From: Oscillospiraceae bacterium
GTDB lineage: Bacteria; Bacillota; Clostridia; Oscillospirales; CAG-272
Assembly: GCA_015064555.1 (NCBI GenBank)
Contig: SVRZ01000010.1
Span: 1-64,000 of the forward strand
Direction: 5' to 3'
Length of the DNA stretch: 64,000 bases
A program made the translations under genes and the position numbers. This document shows, one piece after another, positions 1-7,897 of the stretch. The number at the start of each line of letters is the position of its first letter. Within the stretch, counting starts at the first letter, position 1. The notes under the pieces were generated by a model. That model had not been told where the DNA came from, made no database searches, and saw nothing but the letters and a program-made list of their open reading frames with translations.

Positions 1-36
1 AGTGCGGAACGAAGGTATTCCCACGCAGTACGCTCG

Positions 37-229
37 ATACCGCCCTTATGGCGGTATGCACGATGTCGTGCAGTATACAGACGCAAGTGAGTACAGATTC
101 CGGGGAGCCATAAAAAGTCGCGTAAGCGGCTTTTTTATTTCCTCGAACGTGAGGTGGGTTCGAATCAAAGTGACATCAGAGTAACAGTCATAGTTTACTT
201 CGTAAACCGACTGTTAATTTGCCGCGCGG
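37..229. repeat. Structured non-coding repeat, copy 1
   Basis: First of two tandem copies about 190 bases long. It contains four hairpins in the same order as copy 2: ATACCGCC/GGCGGTAT (37-57), GCACGA/TCGTGC (58-71), a U-tailed hairpin AAAAAGTCGC/GCGGCTTTTT (112-135), and AACAGTC..GTTTAC/GTAAAC..GACTGTT (183-215). The stretch between stems is nearly invariant between copies. A short open frame across it is interrupted and does not resemble a protein, so I read the element as structured RNA or DNA. Function and strand are unknown. Confidence 0.7.
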
Positions 230-293
230 GATCAAAGTTTGATGAAATTGATTTGTCTTACGAAGTCTAGGCTAATATCTCCGCGCTGGCAAT

Positions 294-482
294 ATACCGC
301 TCCGCGGTATGCACGATGTCGTGCAGTATACAGACGTAAGTGAGTACAGATTCCGGGGAGCCATAAAAAGTCGCGTAAGCGGCTTTTTTATTTCCCTGAA
401 CGTAAGGTGGGCTCGAATCAAAGTGACATCAGAGTAACAGTCACTGTTTGCTGCGCAAACGGACTGTTAATTTGCCGCGCGG
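294..482. repeat. Structured non-coding repeat, copy 2
   Basis: Second copy of the element at 37-229. The first stem has become ATACCGC/GCGGTAT (294-310), and the last stem has become GTTTGC/GCAAAC (446-460) where copy 1 has GTTTAC/GTAAAC. The changes keep the pairing. The terminator-like hairpin lies at 365-388. The 64 bases between the copies and the stretch from 483 to 533 hold no gene that I can see. Confidence 0.7.
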
Positions 483-533
483 AGGATATAAGCATAGTGT
501 ATTTGACAATAATTATTTGTAAATTTGCAAAAA

Positions 534-585
534 AACAGAGCATCCAGACGAAGCGTTATACCAAGCTTCGTCTGAATGCTCTGTT
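534..585 (-). terminator. Bidirectional intrinsic terminator after trpB
   Basis: A long, almost perfect hairpin: the arm from 534 to about 554 pairs with the arm from about 565 to 585. It is flanked by a T-run on either side, so it could stop transcription from both strands. It begins 7 bases beyond the trpB stop codon. Confidence 0.85.
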
Positions 586-591
586 TTTTTA

Positions 592-1809
592 TTATCTTAT
601 TCCATATTTGTTGATTATATAATCCATATCCTTGTCACCTCTGCCGGAGAGGTTAATGAGGATAGATCCGCGCTTCATTTCTTTTGCCAGTTTCATAGCA
701 TATGCGACAGCGTGAGCACTCTCAATGGCGGGTATTATGCCCTCCAGGCGCGAGAGCTTGAAGAATGCGTCAATTGTTTCATCATCGGAAATGGCATCAT
801 ATTTGATTCTTCCGATGTCGTGCAGGAATGCGTGCTCGGGTCCGGAGGAAGGATAATCAAGTCCGCTTGCTACAGAATATACAGGCGCCGGATTTCCGTT
901 TTCGTCCTTGAGCATAATGCTGTTAAATCCGTGCATAACTCCTTCGGTGCCATAGGTGAGGCTTGCGGCGTGATCTCCGAGACTAGGACCTTTGCCAAGA
1001 GGCTCAACACCGTAGATATCTACAGGATCGTTGAGAAAACCTGAGAAGATTCCCATAGAGTTAGAGCCACCGCCAACACATGCAACGAGCGCATCGGGAA
1101 GCTCACCCGTCATACTGATAAACTGCTCTCTTGCTTCAACACCGATAACACTTTGGAAATCACGAACCATCATAGGGAAGGGATGCGGACCAACGACCGA
1201 TCCTATGCAATAAATACAGTTTTCGTAGTCCTCGGCATAGGCGGCGAATGCCGCGTCGACCGCCTCCTTGAGGGTTGCGAGTCCCTCCTTCACCTCGATT
1301 ACATTAGCACCGAGTATCTTCATTCTGGCAACATTTGGTGCCTGTTTCTCTATATCAACTGTGCCCATGTATATATCGCATTCGAGTCCGAAATAAGCGG
1401 CTGCGGTAGCAAGGGCAACGCCATGCTGACCGGCACCGGTCTCGGCAATGACCTTTTTCTTTCCCATGTATTTTGCGAGCAGAGCTTCACCCATACAGTG
1501 ATTTATCTTGTGTGCGCCGCTGTGGTTAAGATCCTCTCGCTTTGCATAAAGCTGAACGTTTCCGATTGAAGAAGAAAGTCGCTCAAGGTGAGATATTGGT
1601 GTTGGTCTGCCCTGAAATTCGCGTCTGATGCGGCGAAGCTCGCCTATGAATTTAGTAGATTTGCATATTGTGAAATATGCATCGGTGATCTCATCCATCG
1701 CCGCTTTAAGCTCAGGCGAGATATACGAGCCTCCGTATTTTCCGAAATATCCGTCCGCACTTGGATACCTCTTGAAATATGTGTCGAAATCAATACCTGA
1801 AAAATTCAT
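592..1809 (-). CDS. trpB: Tryptophan synthase beta chain
   Basis: PLP enzyme that condenses indole with L-serine to make tryptophan. The 405-residue length is normal for TrpB. The PLP lysine lies in HSGAHKINH (about residues 96-104). The [11 protein letters not shown] loop, the [10 protein letters not shown] motif and the glycine-rich phosphate-binding CVGGGSN are all present, so this is the classical TrpB1 type. It is the only trp gene in view: no trpA or other pathway gene adjoins it, and it has its own promoter, T-box and terminator. A stand-alone trpB fits salvage of indole, with a TrpA encoded elsewhere as the alternative. The start codon follows an AGGAGG-like site. Confidence 0.95.
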   Translation of the reverse strand: MNFSGIDFDTYFKRYPSADGYFGKYGGSYISPELKAAMDEITDAYFTICKSTKFIGELRRIRREFQGRPTPISHLERLSSSIGNVQLYAKREDLNHSGAHKINHCMGEALLAKYMGKKKVIAETGAGQHGVALATAAAYFGLECDIYMGTVDIEKQAPNVARMKILGANVIEVKEGLATLKEAVDAAFAAYAEDYENCIYCIGSVVGPHPFPMMVRDFQSVIGVEAREQFISMTGELPDALVACVGGGSNSMGIFSGFLNDPVDIYGVEPLGKGPSLGDHAASLTYGTEGVMHGFNSIMLKDENGNPAPVYSVASGLDYPSSGPEHAFLHDIGRIKYDAISDDETIDAFFKLSRLEGIIPAIESAHAVAYAMKLAKEMKRGSILINLSGRGDKDMDYIINKYGIR

Positions 1810-1832
1810 ACTTTTTCCTCCTTGAATGTATT

Positions 1833-2104
1833 AAAAAGCCCTTGGCATAACTCTGTCTGAGTTATGCCAAGGGCGAATAAACAAGTGATCCGCGGTGCCA
1901 CCTTGGTTCGCGGCAAACGCCGCGCTCTTACAGGATACCAGCATATCCCTGCCGATTTACGCACGGCAAGCGTCGCAACATACTCCGAAAATACGTTTGG
2001 TTGCGCCCTCAGCGGCCCATTTGACAGTATGTACTTGCGCGGATCTCAGCTGCCCGCACTCTCTGTGAAGCCACTCTCTGTCTTTACTCCCGCCTCAACG
2101 GTTT
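1833..2104 (-). promoter_or_regulatory. T-box leader, tryptophan specific, of trpB
   Basis: The leader carries the T-box sequence AAGGTGGCACCGCGG (minus strand, 1890-1904), which is the antiterminator side that pairs with the tRNA acceptor end. A terminator stem (GCCCTTGGCATAACTC and its complement, 1838-1874) is followed by TTTTT. In stem I, AGTAAA and AAATGGG lie across from each other beside GACAG/CTGTC, which makes UGG (2017-2019) the specifier codon. UGG codes for tryptophan, matching the gene behind it. Uncharged tRNA-Trp should favour readthrough into trpB. Confidence 0.92.
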
Positions 2105-2119
2105 GTTAATTATGGGATA

Positions 2120-2148
2120 AGTATATCACTATTTTTTTCGTTTGTCAA
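2120..2148 (-). promoter_or_regulatory. Sigma-A promoter of the trpB T-box transcript
   Basis: TTGACA (2143-2148), a 17-base spacer, and TATACT (2120-2125) on the minus strand. Confidence 0.85.
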
Positions 2149-2179
2149 GAATTTTATTCAAAACCTTTGTGTTTTTATT

Positions 2180-3325
2180 TTAAAATCCTTTTGCATTGTC
2201 GAGAATAAAGCGCACGAATATTTTAACGCCGATCTCCATAGCATTTTCGTCTATGTTAAAGCGCGAGCTGTGAAGCCCCTCGGTTATTCCGGCTTCTACG
2301 TTTCTTATACCAAGTCGGAACATAGCACCGGGCTTTCTTTGCGTGTAGTATGAGAAATCCTCACCTATCATATCGACGGATTTCGATAATATATTTCCGT
2401 TTCCAATAACCTTTTTTGCCGCAATGCCTATAAGCTCGGTGATCTTTTCGTCGTTTTCGAGCAAGGGGTAGTGCTTTGTTCTTGTAAGCTTGAATTTTCC
2501 GCCGGATATCTTTGCTTCGGAGGCACATATCGACTTTATCTTGGATAATAGATGCTCGGCGGTTTCCTCCTTTACCGTCCTGAGGGTGCAGAACAGCTCA
2601 GCTTTGTCACAAATGATGTTATTTGTTGTGCCGCCGTGGAAAGCACCTGCATTAAATATCACAGGCTCGGTAGAAGGAATCTCGCGTGATAGCATAAGCT
2701 GAATATCGGTATAAGCCTTTACCGCCATCATTATAGCATCTACGCCGGTTTCTTTTTTTGCGACGTGGGCGCTTTTGCCGAGGAATTCAAGCTTGAATCC
2801 ATCGCTTATAGCGCATTGGACGCCGCTCGAAAGTCCTATAGTTCCGCAGTCGTATGACGGATCGCAGTGCAGCGCCAGAATACAGTCAAGCGAATCGGTG
2901 ACACCGTCCTTGACTAAAAGTGAAGCACCTGAGGTGGTGTATTCCTCGGCACTCTGGAATATGAATTTAACACAGCAGGGAATACGAGAGCGCATCTCGT
3001 GTATCCTTTTGACTGTACCGAGCAGGATCGCGGTATGTGCATCGTGACCACAGGCATGCATAGCTCCGACGTTCTGCGATCTGTACGGCAGATCGTTTTC
3101 TTCTTCTATAGGTAACGCATCCATATCCGCGCGAATACCGATGGTGAGTCCCTTTTTTTCTCCGTTTACGGTGGCTACTATACTGCTTTTTCCGTATTCG
3201 GTCGTATATTCTACGCCGATCTCATCAAGCTCACTCTTCACTATTTCGAGTGTTTTATCAAGGTCAAAGCCTATCTCGGGATACATATGCAACTGTCGCC
3301 TTAAGTGTACAAGATAATTTTTCAT
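2180..3325 (-). CDS. M20D-family amidohydrolase (N-acyl-amino-acid deacylase-like)
   Basis: A zinc-dependent, cytoplasmic amidohydrolase of about 381 residues. Family hallmarks are visible: RADMDALP (about residues 65-72 from the chosen start), the metal ligand motif HACGHDAH, SAEEYTTSGA, and the late GEDFSYY. Such enzymes remove acyl groups from amino acids; hippurate hydrolase, aminoacylase and N-acetyldiaminopimelate deacetylase share these motifs, so the substrate is not decided. The frame could start at a TTG five codons earlier, but the ATG at 3325 sits behind a GAAGGCGG site and is preferred. It stands alone, transcribed toward the trpB T-box promoter. Confidence 0.88.
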   Translation of the reverse strand: MKNYLVHLRRQLHMYPEIGFDLDKTLEIVKSELDEIGVEYTTEYGKSSIVATVNGEKKGLTIGIRADMDALPIEEENDLPYRSQNVGAMHACGHDAHTAILLGTVKRIHEMRSRIPCCVKFIFQSAEEYTTSGASLLVKDGVTDSLDCILALHCDPSYDCGTIGLSSGVQCAISDGFKLEFLGKSAHVAKKETGVDAIMMAVKAYTDIQLMLSREIPSTEPVIFNAGAFHGGTTNNIICDKAELFCTLRTVKEETAEHLLSKIKSICASEAKISGGKFKLTRTKHYPLLENDEKITELIGIAAKKVIGNGNILSKSVDMIGEDFSYYTQRKPGAMFRLGIRNVEAGITEGLHSSRFNIDENAMEIGVKIFVRFILDNAKGF

Positions 3326-3462
3326 ATCAACCGCCTTCAAAATATTTTATACAATTATATCACATTTTTTGGGATTAATCAAGGCAATATGCGAGCGAAA
3401 ATATTGTAAAAAATCACCAAAAATAAGTTAATATTTTTTAATCACTTTTTTTTCAATAACTA

Positions 3463-3491
3463 GTGACAAATGAACAAAAGTATGATATAAT
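3463..3491 (+). promoter_or_regulatory. Promoter of the lipoprotein pair
   Basis: GTGACA (3463-3468), 17 bases, TATAAT (3486-3491). Just downstream, the palindrome ATCACC-AATA-GGTGAT (about 3502-3517) lies in the 5' leader and could be an operator; no regulator is encoded beside it. Confidence 0.8.
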
Positions 3492-3540
3492 AATGGCAAA
3501 TGATCACCAATAGGTGATAAAACAGAAAGGAGATTTCAAA

Positions 3541-3918
3541 ATGAAAAAGATTTTATCGACAGTTATGGTATGCGCTCTCCTTGTTGGATGCGTATTCACA
3601 TTCGCAGGCTGCGTGCTTTCCGTAGGTCCTATGACCTTCATTTACGGTGAGTATGAAGCAGATCTTGCCATTGCGGAGTATGACTTTGAGTTTTCTCCTC
3701 TTGGCGGTGTAACTGTTACCGTTGATCCCATTATAGGAGATAACTCCGTTCATGAGGGTAAGTACAAGGTAAACAGTGAGACTAAGGAGATCACCCTTAC
3801 ATGGGAAGGCGATGCTCCCGCGCTCTTCGATAACGGAACTATCGACTTCAGCTCCGGCGAAGAGGATGGCGTTGAGTACATTAAGCTTGGCGCTGTTAAG
3901 CTTACTGCTACCGACTAA
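3541..3918 (+). CDS. Small lipoprotein, family unknown (paralogue 1)
   Basis: A 125-residue protein with a signal peptide (positive MKK start, hydrophobic core) and a lipobox ending FAGC near residue 23, so it is probably lipid-anchored on the outer face of the membrane. After the Cys it is beta-rich and acidic, with GKYKV in the middle and EYIKLGAVKL near the end. The same elements recur in the next gene, so the two are paralogues. The start is the ATG 8 bases after AAAGGAG; an ATG nine codons upstream has no ribosome site. I do not recognise the family; a structural or ligand-binding role would be a guess. Confidence 0.8.
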   Translation: MKKILSTVMVCALLVGCVFTFAGCVLSVGPMTFIYGEYEADLAIAEYDFEFSPLGGVTVTVDPIIGDNSVHEGKYKVNSETKEITLTWEGDAPALFDNGTIDFSSGEEDGVEYIKLGAVKLTATD

Positions 3919-3946
3919 TTAGATTTGATTTAGAAAGGGAATAAAA

Positions 3947-4315
3947 ATGAAAAGAATAATTTCTATACTTCTCGTTTCGGTTCTTCTTGTCGGATGCGCG
4001 TTCTCTCTTGCATCTTGTGGCAAAAAGCTCAATGGTAAGTACAAGGCAGATGTGCTTGTAGGAAGCACAACTTATGAGTTTAAGGGATCCAAGGTTTTCG
4101 TTACCTTCGAATTTCTCGGACAGGAAAAGACCGTTGAAGGCAAGTACAAGATTGCTGAAAACGATGATGGTGAGCTTGAGATCACCATAACCTTCCCTGA
4201 AGAGGAAAAGGATGCTGAAAAGTATTCCGGAACCTTCTCCTTCGCAGAAGGCAAGGAAGGCGATACCAAGTACATCAAGATCGGTGGCATTAAGCACGTC
4301 AAGGTTGAAAAGTAA
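3947..4315 (+). CDS. Small lipoprotein, family unknown (paralogue 2)
   Basis: A 122-residue lipoprotein with signal peptide and lipobox SLASC, followed by GKKLNGKYKAD. GKYK appears twice, and TKYIKIGGIKHV near the end aligns with EYIKLGAVKL of the preceding protein. It starts 29 bases after that gene's stop, behind GAAAGGGA, and shares its promoter; a terminator follows. The two probably arose by tandem duplication and are co-expressed. Function unknown. Confidence 0.8.
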   Translation: MKRIISILLVSVLLVGCAFSLASCGKKLNGKYKADVLVGSTTYEFKGSKVFVTFEFLGQEKTVEGKYKIAENDDGELEITITFPEEEKDAEKYSGTFSFAEGKEGDTKYIKIGGIKHVKVEK

Positions 4316-4335
4316 TCCTTAATAGCAAAACAGAG

Positions 4336-4369
4336 CGAGCCGCTCGGATTTTTCCGAGCGGCTCGTTTT
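4336..4369 (+). terminator. Terminator of the lipoprotein pair
   Basis: A 12-bp stem, CGAGCCGCTCGG paired with CCGAGCGGCTCG, followed by TTTTATTT. It lies between convergent transcripts and may also serve the ABC operon. Confidence 0.85.
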
Positions 4370-4386
4370 ATTTATCAGATAATATA

Positions 4387-5139
4387 TTAAAGCACTCTTG
4401 AGAGGAATTCCTTGGTTCTTTCCTGCTCGGGATTCGAGAATATCTTTTCGGGAGCACCTTCCTCGACAATGTATCCGCCGTCCATAAAGATCACGCGGTC
4501 CGATACCTCTCTTGCAAAGCCCATCTCGTGAGTAACGACTATCATAGTATAGCCGGAGCTTGCGAGATTTTTCATAACGTCAAGCACCTCGCCGACCATC
4601 TCGGGGTCAAGTGCGGAGGTAGGCTCGTCAAAGAGTATAACGTCGGGATTCATAGAAAGCGCACGCGCGATAGCGATACGCTGCTTCTGTCCGCCCGAAA
4701 GCTGTGCGGGCTTGGCATTTACGTATGCGCTCATACCAACCTTCTCGATAAATCCGCGTGCGATAGCCTCTGCTTCGTCACGCGGGCGACCAAGCACGAC
4801 CGTCTGAGGTCTTACACAGTTATCAAGAGCCGTCATGTTATTGAAAAGATTGAACTGTTGGAAAACCATTCCGACCTTGGTTCTGTAATCTGTAAGCTTA
4901 ACGTCCTTATCCTCGATGTCCTTGCCCTCAAAGTAGATCTTTCCGCCGGTGGGGATCTCAAGGAGGTTGATGCATCTGAGCATCGTGCTCTTTCCGGAGC
5001 CCGAGGATCCGATAACCGATATAACCTCTCCGCGCTTGACGGTTAGATTTATATCCTTCAGAACCTCGTTCTCACCGAACCTTTTCTCAAGGTGAGAAAG
5101 CTCGATAACTGTTTCTGTCTCAAATAAATTTTCTTCCAT
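4387..5139 (-). CDS. Polar amino-acid ABC transporter, ATP-binding protein (lysine likely)
   Basis: A 250-residue ATPase of the GlnQ/HisP type that drives amino-acid import from the inner face of the membrane. Walker [11 protein letters not shown]-loop, signature LSGGQKQR, Walker B VILFDEPT and the switch histidine in VVTHE are all present. It is the last gene of the binding protein-permease-ATPase operon; its ATG is 2 bases past the permease stop and follows GGAGG. The lysine riboswitch at the head of the operon points to lysine, or a related basic amino acid, as the cargo. Confidence 0.93.
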   Translation of the reverse strand: MEENLFETETVIELSHLEKRFGENEVLKDINLTVKRGEVISVIGSSGSGKSTMLRCINLLEIPTGGKIYFEGKDIEDKDVKLTDYRTKVGMVFQQFNLFNNMTALDNCVRPQTVVLGRPRDEAEAIARGFIEKVGMSAYVNAKPAQLSGGQKQRIAIARALSMNPDVILFDEPTSALDPEMVGEVLDVMKNLASSGYTMIVVTHEMGFAREVSDRVIFMDGGYIVEEGAPEKIFSNPEQERTKEFLSRVL

Positions 5140-5140
5140 T

Positions 5141-5902
5141 TTACTTTACCTCCTGAACGGTGATCTCTGCATTGGGATCGGACTGCGAGCCGCAGATTCT
5201 GTAGGACGCGTTTCCGGAAAGCTTCTTCTCGCAGAAGCGAAGTATACGTGTGATCGAATAGGTCATGATGAAGTACATAACGCATATGATAAGATAGGTC
5301 TCAAAGATGTGATAGGTCATAACCTGTATCTTACCTGCCATATAATAAAGCTCCATAACGCCGATAACGTTCAGCACAGAGGTATCCTTTATATTAATGA
5401 CGAACTCGTTGCTGACAGAGGGAAGTATGTTTCTTAAAACCTGAGGAATGATAACGTGGATCATAGCCTGCCAATGAGTCATGCCTATCGAGTAAGCACC
5501 CTCGAACTGACCTTTATCTATAGAGATTATACCGCCCCTGACGATCTCTGCCATGTAGGCACCCGTGTTAATAGAAACGATAAAAATACCTGCAGGAATG
5601 AGGGGGAGTGTCTGACCGCCGTTCATAAATGCATAGCCCCAGAAGATAACCATAGCCTGAACCATCATAGGTGTTCCGCGGAATATCTCAACGTATACGG
5701 CTATCAGAGCATTGACGGTTTTCTGGAGGTAGTAGAGAGCCTTGTTCTTGGACAGGGGAACAGTCCTTACAATTCCGGTGAGAATACCGATAATAAGTCC
5801 GATAATAGTACCCGTAAGAGCTATGAGCATCGTATATCCAAGACCGCTCATAAGCATAGAGCCGTACTTGGAAATTATCTTTCCAACGTTTTCAAAAAAC
5901 AT
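5141..5902 (-). CDS. Polar amino-acid ABC transporter, permease (lysine likely)
   Basis: A His/Glu/Gln-type permease of about 253 residues with roughly five membrane helices. The EAA loop that docks the ATPase is visible as [20 protein letters not shown]. The frame opens at a TTG three codons earlier, but the ATG at 5902 behind GAAAGG is the likely start. Only one permease gene is present, so the channel is probably a homodimer. The C-terminal tail after the last helix is hydrophilic and longer than in many relatives. Confidence 0.92.
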   Translation of the reverse strand: MFFENVGKIISKYGSMLMSGLGYTMLIALTGTIIGLIIGILTGIVRTVPLSKNKALYYLQKTVNALIAVYVEIFRGTPMMVQAMVIFWGYAFMNGGQTLPLIPAGIFIVSINTGAYMAEIVRGGIISIDKGQFEGAYSIGMTHWQAMIHVIIPQVLRNILPSVSNEFVINIKDTSVLNVIGVMELYYMAGKIQVMTYHIFETYLIICVMYFIMTYSITRILRFCEKKLSGNASYRICGSQSDPNAEITVQEVK

Positions 5903-6010
5903 TATTATCAACCTTTCTTAGATAAATGCAAACAATTGTTGTAAAATTTGTGATAAATCCATTCCTTAAAACGGAGGCTGCCGTACATCGGCAGCCCCCT
6001 TAGCATTAAG

Positions 6011-6886
6011 TTATGCCTTCTTATAAATAACAACGAGATTTGAGTTGTAGTAGCAATCGGTGAAGTCAACAACCTCTTCTCTATCATCCGTGGGGCTCAT
6101 ACCTGCGATGATAGCATCGTAGGTGCCTGCCTGAAGACCGGGGATAAGACTATCCCATTCTACTGCGTAGATCTCAAGTGCCATGCCGAGCTCAGCAGCT
6201 ATGTACTTAGCGATCTGAACGTCGTATCCGTTAGCATAGAGGTCGCTGCCGGAGATCTTGACTGCGCCGTTTGCATCGGTGGTCTGAGACCAGTTGAAGG
6301 GATCGTATGCACATTCCATAGCGATCTTGAGAGTGCCGTTTGCAACACTTGTGTTGGAGGAAGAAAGAACGATTGCCTCGCCGAGAGCCTTATCGGGATC
6401 TGCGCTCATCGTAACAGCCTGCTCCATAAGTTTGGATCTGGTTTCAAGAGAAACGCCTGTGAGTATGGTGTTGACCTGTGCTACCATAGCACTTCCGGTC
6501 TTGAATGCAACCGCTATACCGGTATCAGCCTCGGAAGCGGTGAAGCCGGTGGTGTTATTCACGAAGGGAAGGAAATCAAGTCCGTCATTCTGTGCGATTA
6601 TAGAGAATGCGGTGGGCTCTTCTGCAACGTAGCCGTCAATAGCACCCGAGTTAAGAGCAACGAGAAGCTTGGTGAAGTCCTCATATTCCTGAACGTTGAC
6701 CTTTTCTCCGAGCTGAGCATTCAGCGCGTCAAGGTGGAAGGTTCCTGTCTGAGCCGCGATGGTCGCGCCCTCAAGGTCTGCGATGGTCTTTGCACCGGAG
6801 ATGTCAACTGCATTTCTCTTGTTGCAGGAAACTAAGCATCCGGCAAGAAGTACTGTGGCGAGGATGATTGCGATAATTCTTTTCAT
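6011..6886 (-). CDS. ABC transporter substrate-binding lipoprotein, circularly permuted
   Basis: The binding protein of the lysine-riboswitch operon, 291 residues, secreted by a signal peptide with lipobox LAGC (Cys17; LVSC21 is an alternative). The order of the type II binding fold is reversed. Residues 30-165 (IADLEGATIAAQTG, YVAEEPTA, GIAVAFKTG, then the closing helix) correspond to the second half of ordinary amino-acid binding proteins. Residues 184-291 (LKIAMECAYDPFNW, GYDVQIAKYIAAELG, EWDSLIPGLQAGTYDAIIAG, VVDFTDCYY) correspond to the first half. The old C-terminus is joined to the old N-terminus by a Ser/Asn-rich linker. All parts of one domain are present once, so it may still fold and bind. 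A deletion within a tandem duplication is the simplest origin. Confidence 0.9.
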   Translation of the reverse strand: MKRIIAIILATVLLAGCLVSCNKRNAVDISGAKTIADLEGATIAAQTGTFHLDALNAQLGEKVNVQEYEDFTKLLVALNSGAIDGYVAEEPTAFSIIAQNDGLDFLPFVNNTTGFTASEADTGIAVAFKTGSAMVAQVNTILTGVSLETRSKLMEQAVTMSADPDKALGEAIVLSSSNTSVANGTLKIAMECAYDPFNWSQTTDANGAVKISGSDLYANGYDVQIAKYIAAELGMALEIYAVEWDSLIPGLQAGTYDAIIAGMSPTDDREEVVDFTDCYYNSNLVVIYKKA

Positions 6887-6930
6887 GGTTTTTCTCCTTT
6901 TGGCATTTTAGCCATACATAATATTTAAAA

Positions 6931-7185
6931 CAAAACGGTCGAAGCAAGTGCTTCGACCGATAAATGCAAAAAAGCAGATATTTCAATCGAATATAGCACT
7001 CCACAAGGAACCCTGTGACAGTTGCTGACATATTATCCCAGCACCCAACGAAAACACTCTCAAAAAGCATTTGCATTTCGGCGGCTACACCTTTCAACGG
7101 CGGTCATAGACGTTCTGAGCGTCTACCGCAGGCTACTAATTGCATCCGCGCCTCTAATTCTCTGATTCGACTATTAAGTTTTATG
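6931..7185 (-). promoter_or_regulatory. Lysine riboswitch (L-box) of the ABC operon
   Basis: On the minus strand, conserved L-box blocks appear in order: AGAGGCGC, then AGTAG, GAAAGGTGTAGCCGCCGAA, GCTGGG, and AACTGTCACA, as in the five-helix lysine aptamer. A terminator (CGGTCGAAGCA paired with TGCTTCGACCG, 6936-6959, then TTTTGTTTT) ends the leader about 45 bases before the binding-protein start. Bound lysine should favour termination, so import is repressed when lysine is plentiful. Confidence 0.92.
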
Positions 7186-7190
7186 TGGGT

Positions 7191-7219
7191 ATTATAGCAC
7201 GTGTATATTGCTTTGTCAA
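7191..7219 (-). promoter_or_regulatory. Consensus promoter of the lysine riboswitch transcript
   Basis: Perfect TTGACA (7214-7219), 17 bases, perfect TATAAT (7191-7196) on the minus strand. Constitutive strength fits control by the downstream riboswitch. Confidence 0.9.
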
Positions 7220-7273
7220 TAGCTTTTTCGAAAAAAATATATTTTCTTGCAAAAATCCGAAAAAGCAAGGTAT

Positions 7274-7846
7274 TCAGGCTGTGATCTTGTCGAGGATCAT
7301 CTTGATATCGTCAAGAAATTCCTCCTTGGTCTTGACCGGATTGGATATATGTGCGACGACGAGGGTAGCCAGACCGCCGTTTATGAAGTTGGCGGTCATT
7401 CTGGTATCCCGAGGCAGATCGCTTGCGGTTATAGACCGAACTATCGTCAGGTTGCCAATAAGCTCTTTGAGACTGTTTGTGGAAATTGATTCCATTATAA
7501 TGGAGAAGCATCCTTGCGAAAGAATATTCTTCAGCATTTGTGGCTTTGATTCAAAATATTCGATTATTCTTTGTATGTAGAGCGTAAGGTATTCCGAGGT
7601 AGTGAAATGTTTCTTTTCCTTCATCACCGTTTCGGCAAGGTCGGAAAGAGTTCTGCTTATAACAAAGGAGAGAAAGGCGTACTTATCCTCAAAGTGCTTA
7701 TAGAAAGTAGCTCGTCTTATGTCGGCTTTCTCGCAAAGATCAAAAACGGTAATGCTGTCAAATGGCATCTCATGCATCATTTCGCAGAGCGCGTGCATAA
7801 GCTTATCATATGTTTTTACGATTCTTAAATCAATTTTATCAGCCAT
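7274..7846 (-). CDS. TetR/AcrR-family transcriptional regulator
   Basis: A 190-residue repressor-type protein. Residues about 10-55 form the TetR helix-turn-helix, ending in the typical ADIRRATFYKHFEDKYAF; the rest is the helical ligand and dimer domain, with no recognisable ligand signature. It lies 51 bases after the YhaN-like gene on the same strand and ends just before the promoter of the lysine operon. The bases before its start contain a directly repeated AACATAT, a possible self-operator. Target genes are not evident. Confidence 0.88.
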   Translation of the reverse strand: MADKIDLRIVKTYDKLMHALCEMMHEMPFDSITVFDLCEKADIRRATFYKHFEDKYAFLSFVISRTLSDLAETVMKEKKHFTTSEYLTLYIQRIIEYFESKPQMLKNILSQGCFSIIMESISTNSLKELIGNLTIVRSITASDLPRDTRMTANFINGGLATLVVAHISNPVKTKEEFLDDIKMILDKITA

Positions 7847-7897
7847 ATTTTACCTCTATTATTATATGTTATGATATGTTATTGTTGAATTACCTGA

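Noticed and set aside
140-165. tRNA T-loop-like GGTTCGAATC inside the structured repeat
   Set aside because: No acceptor, D or anticodon arm fits around it, and copy 2 reads GGCTCGAATC without restoring a tRNA fold.
2-184. A short coding frame at the left edge (60 codons)
   Set aside because: It runs through hairpins of the structured repeat; copy 2 does not keep the frame.
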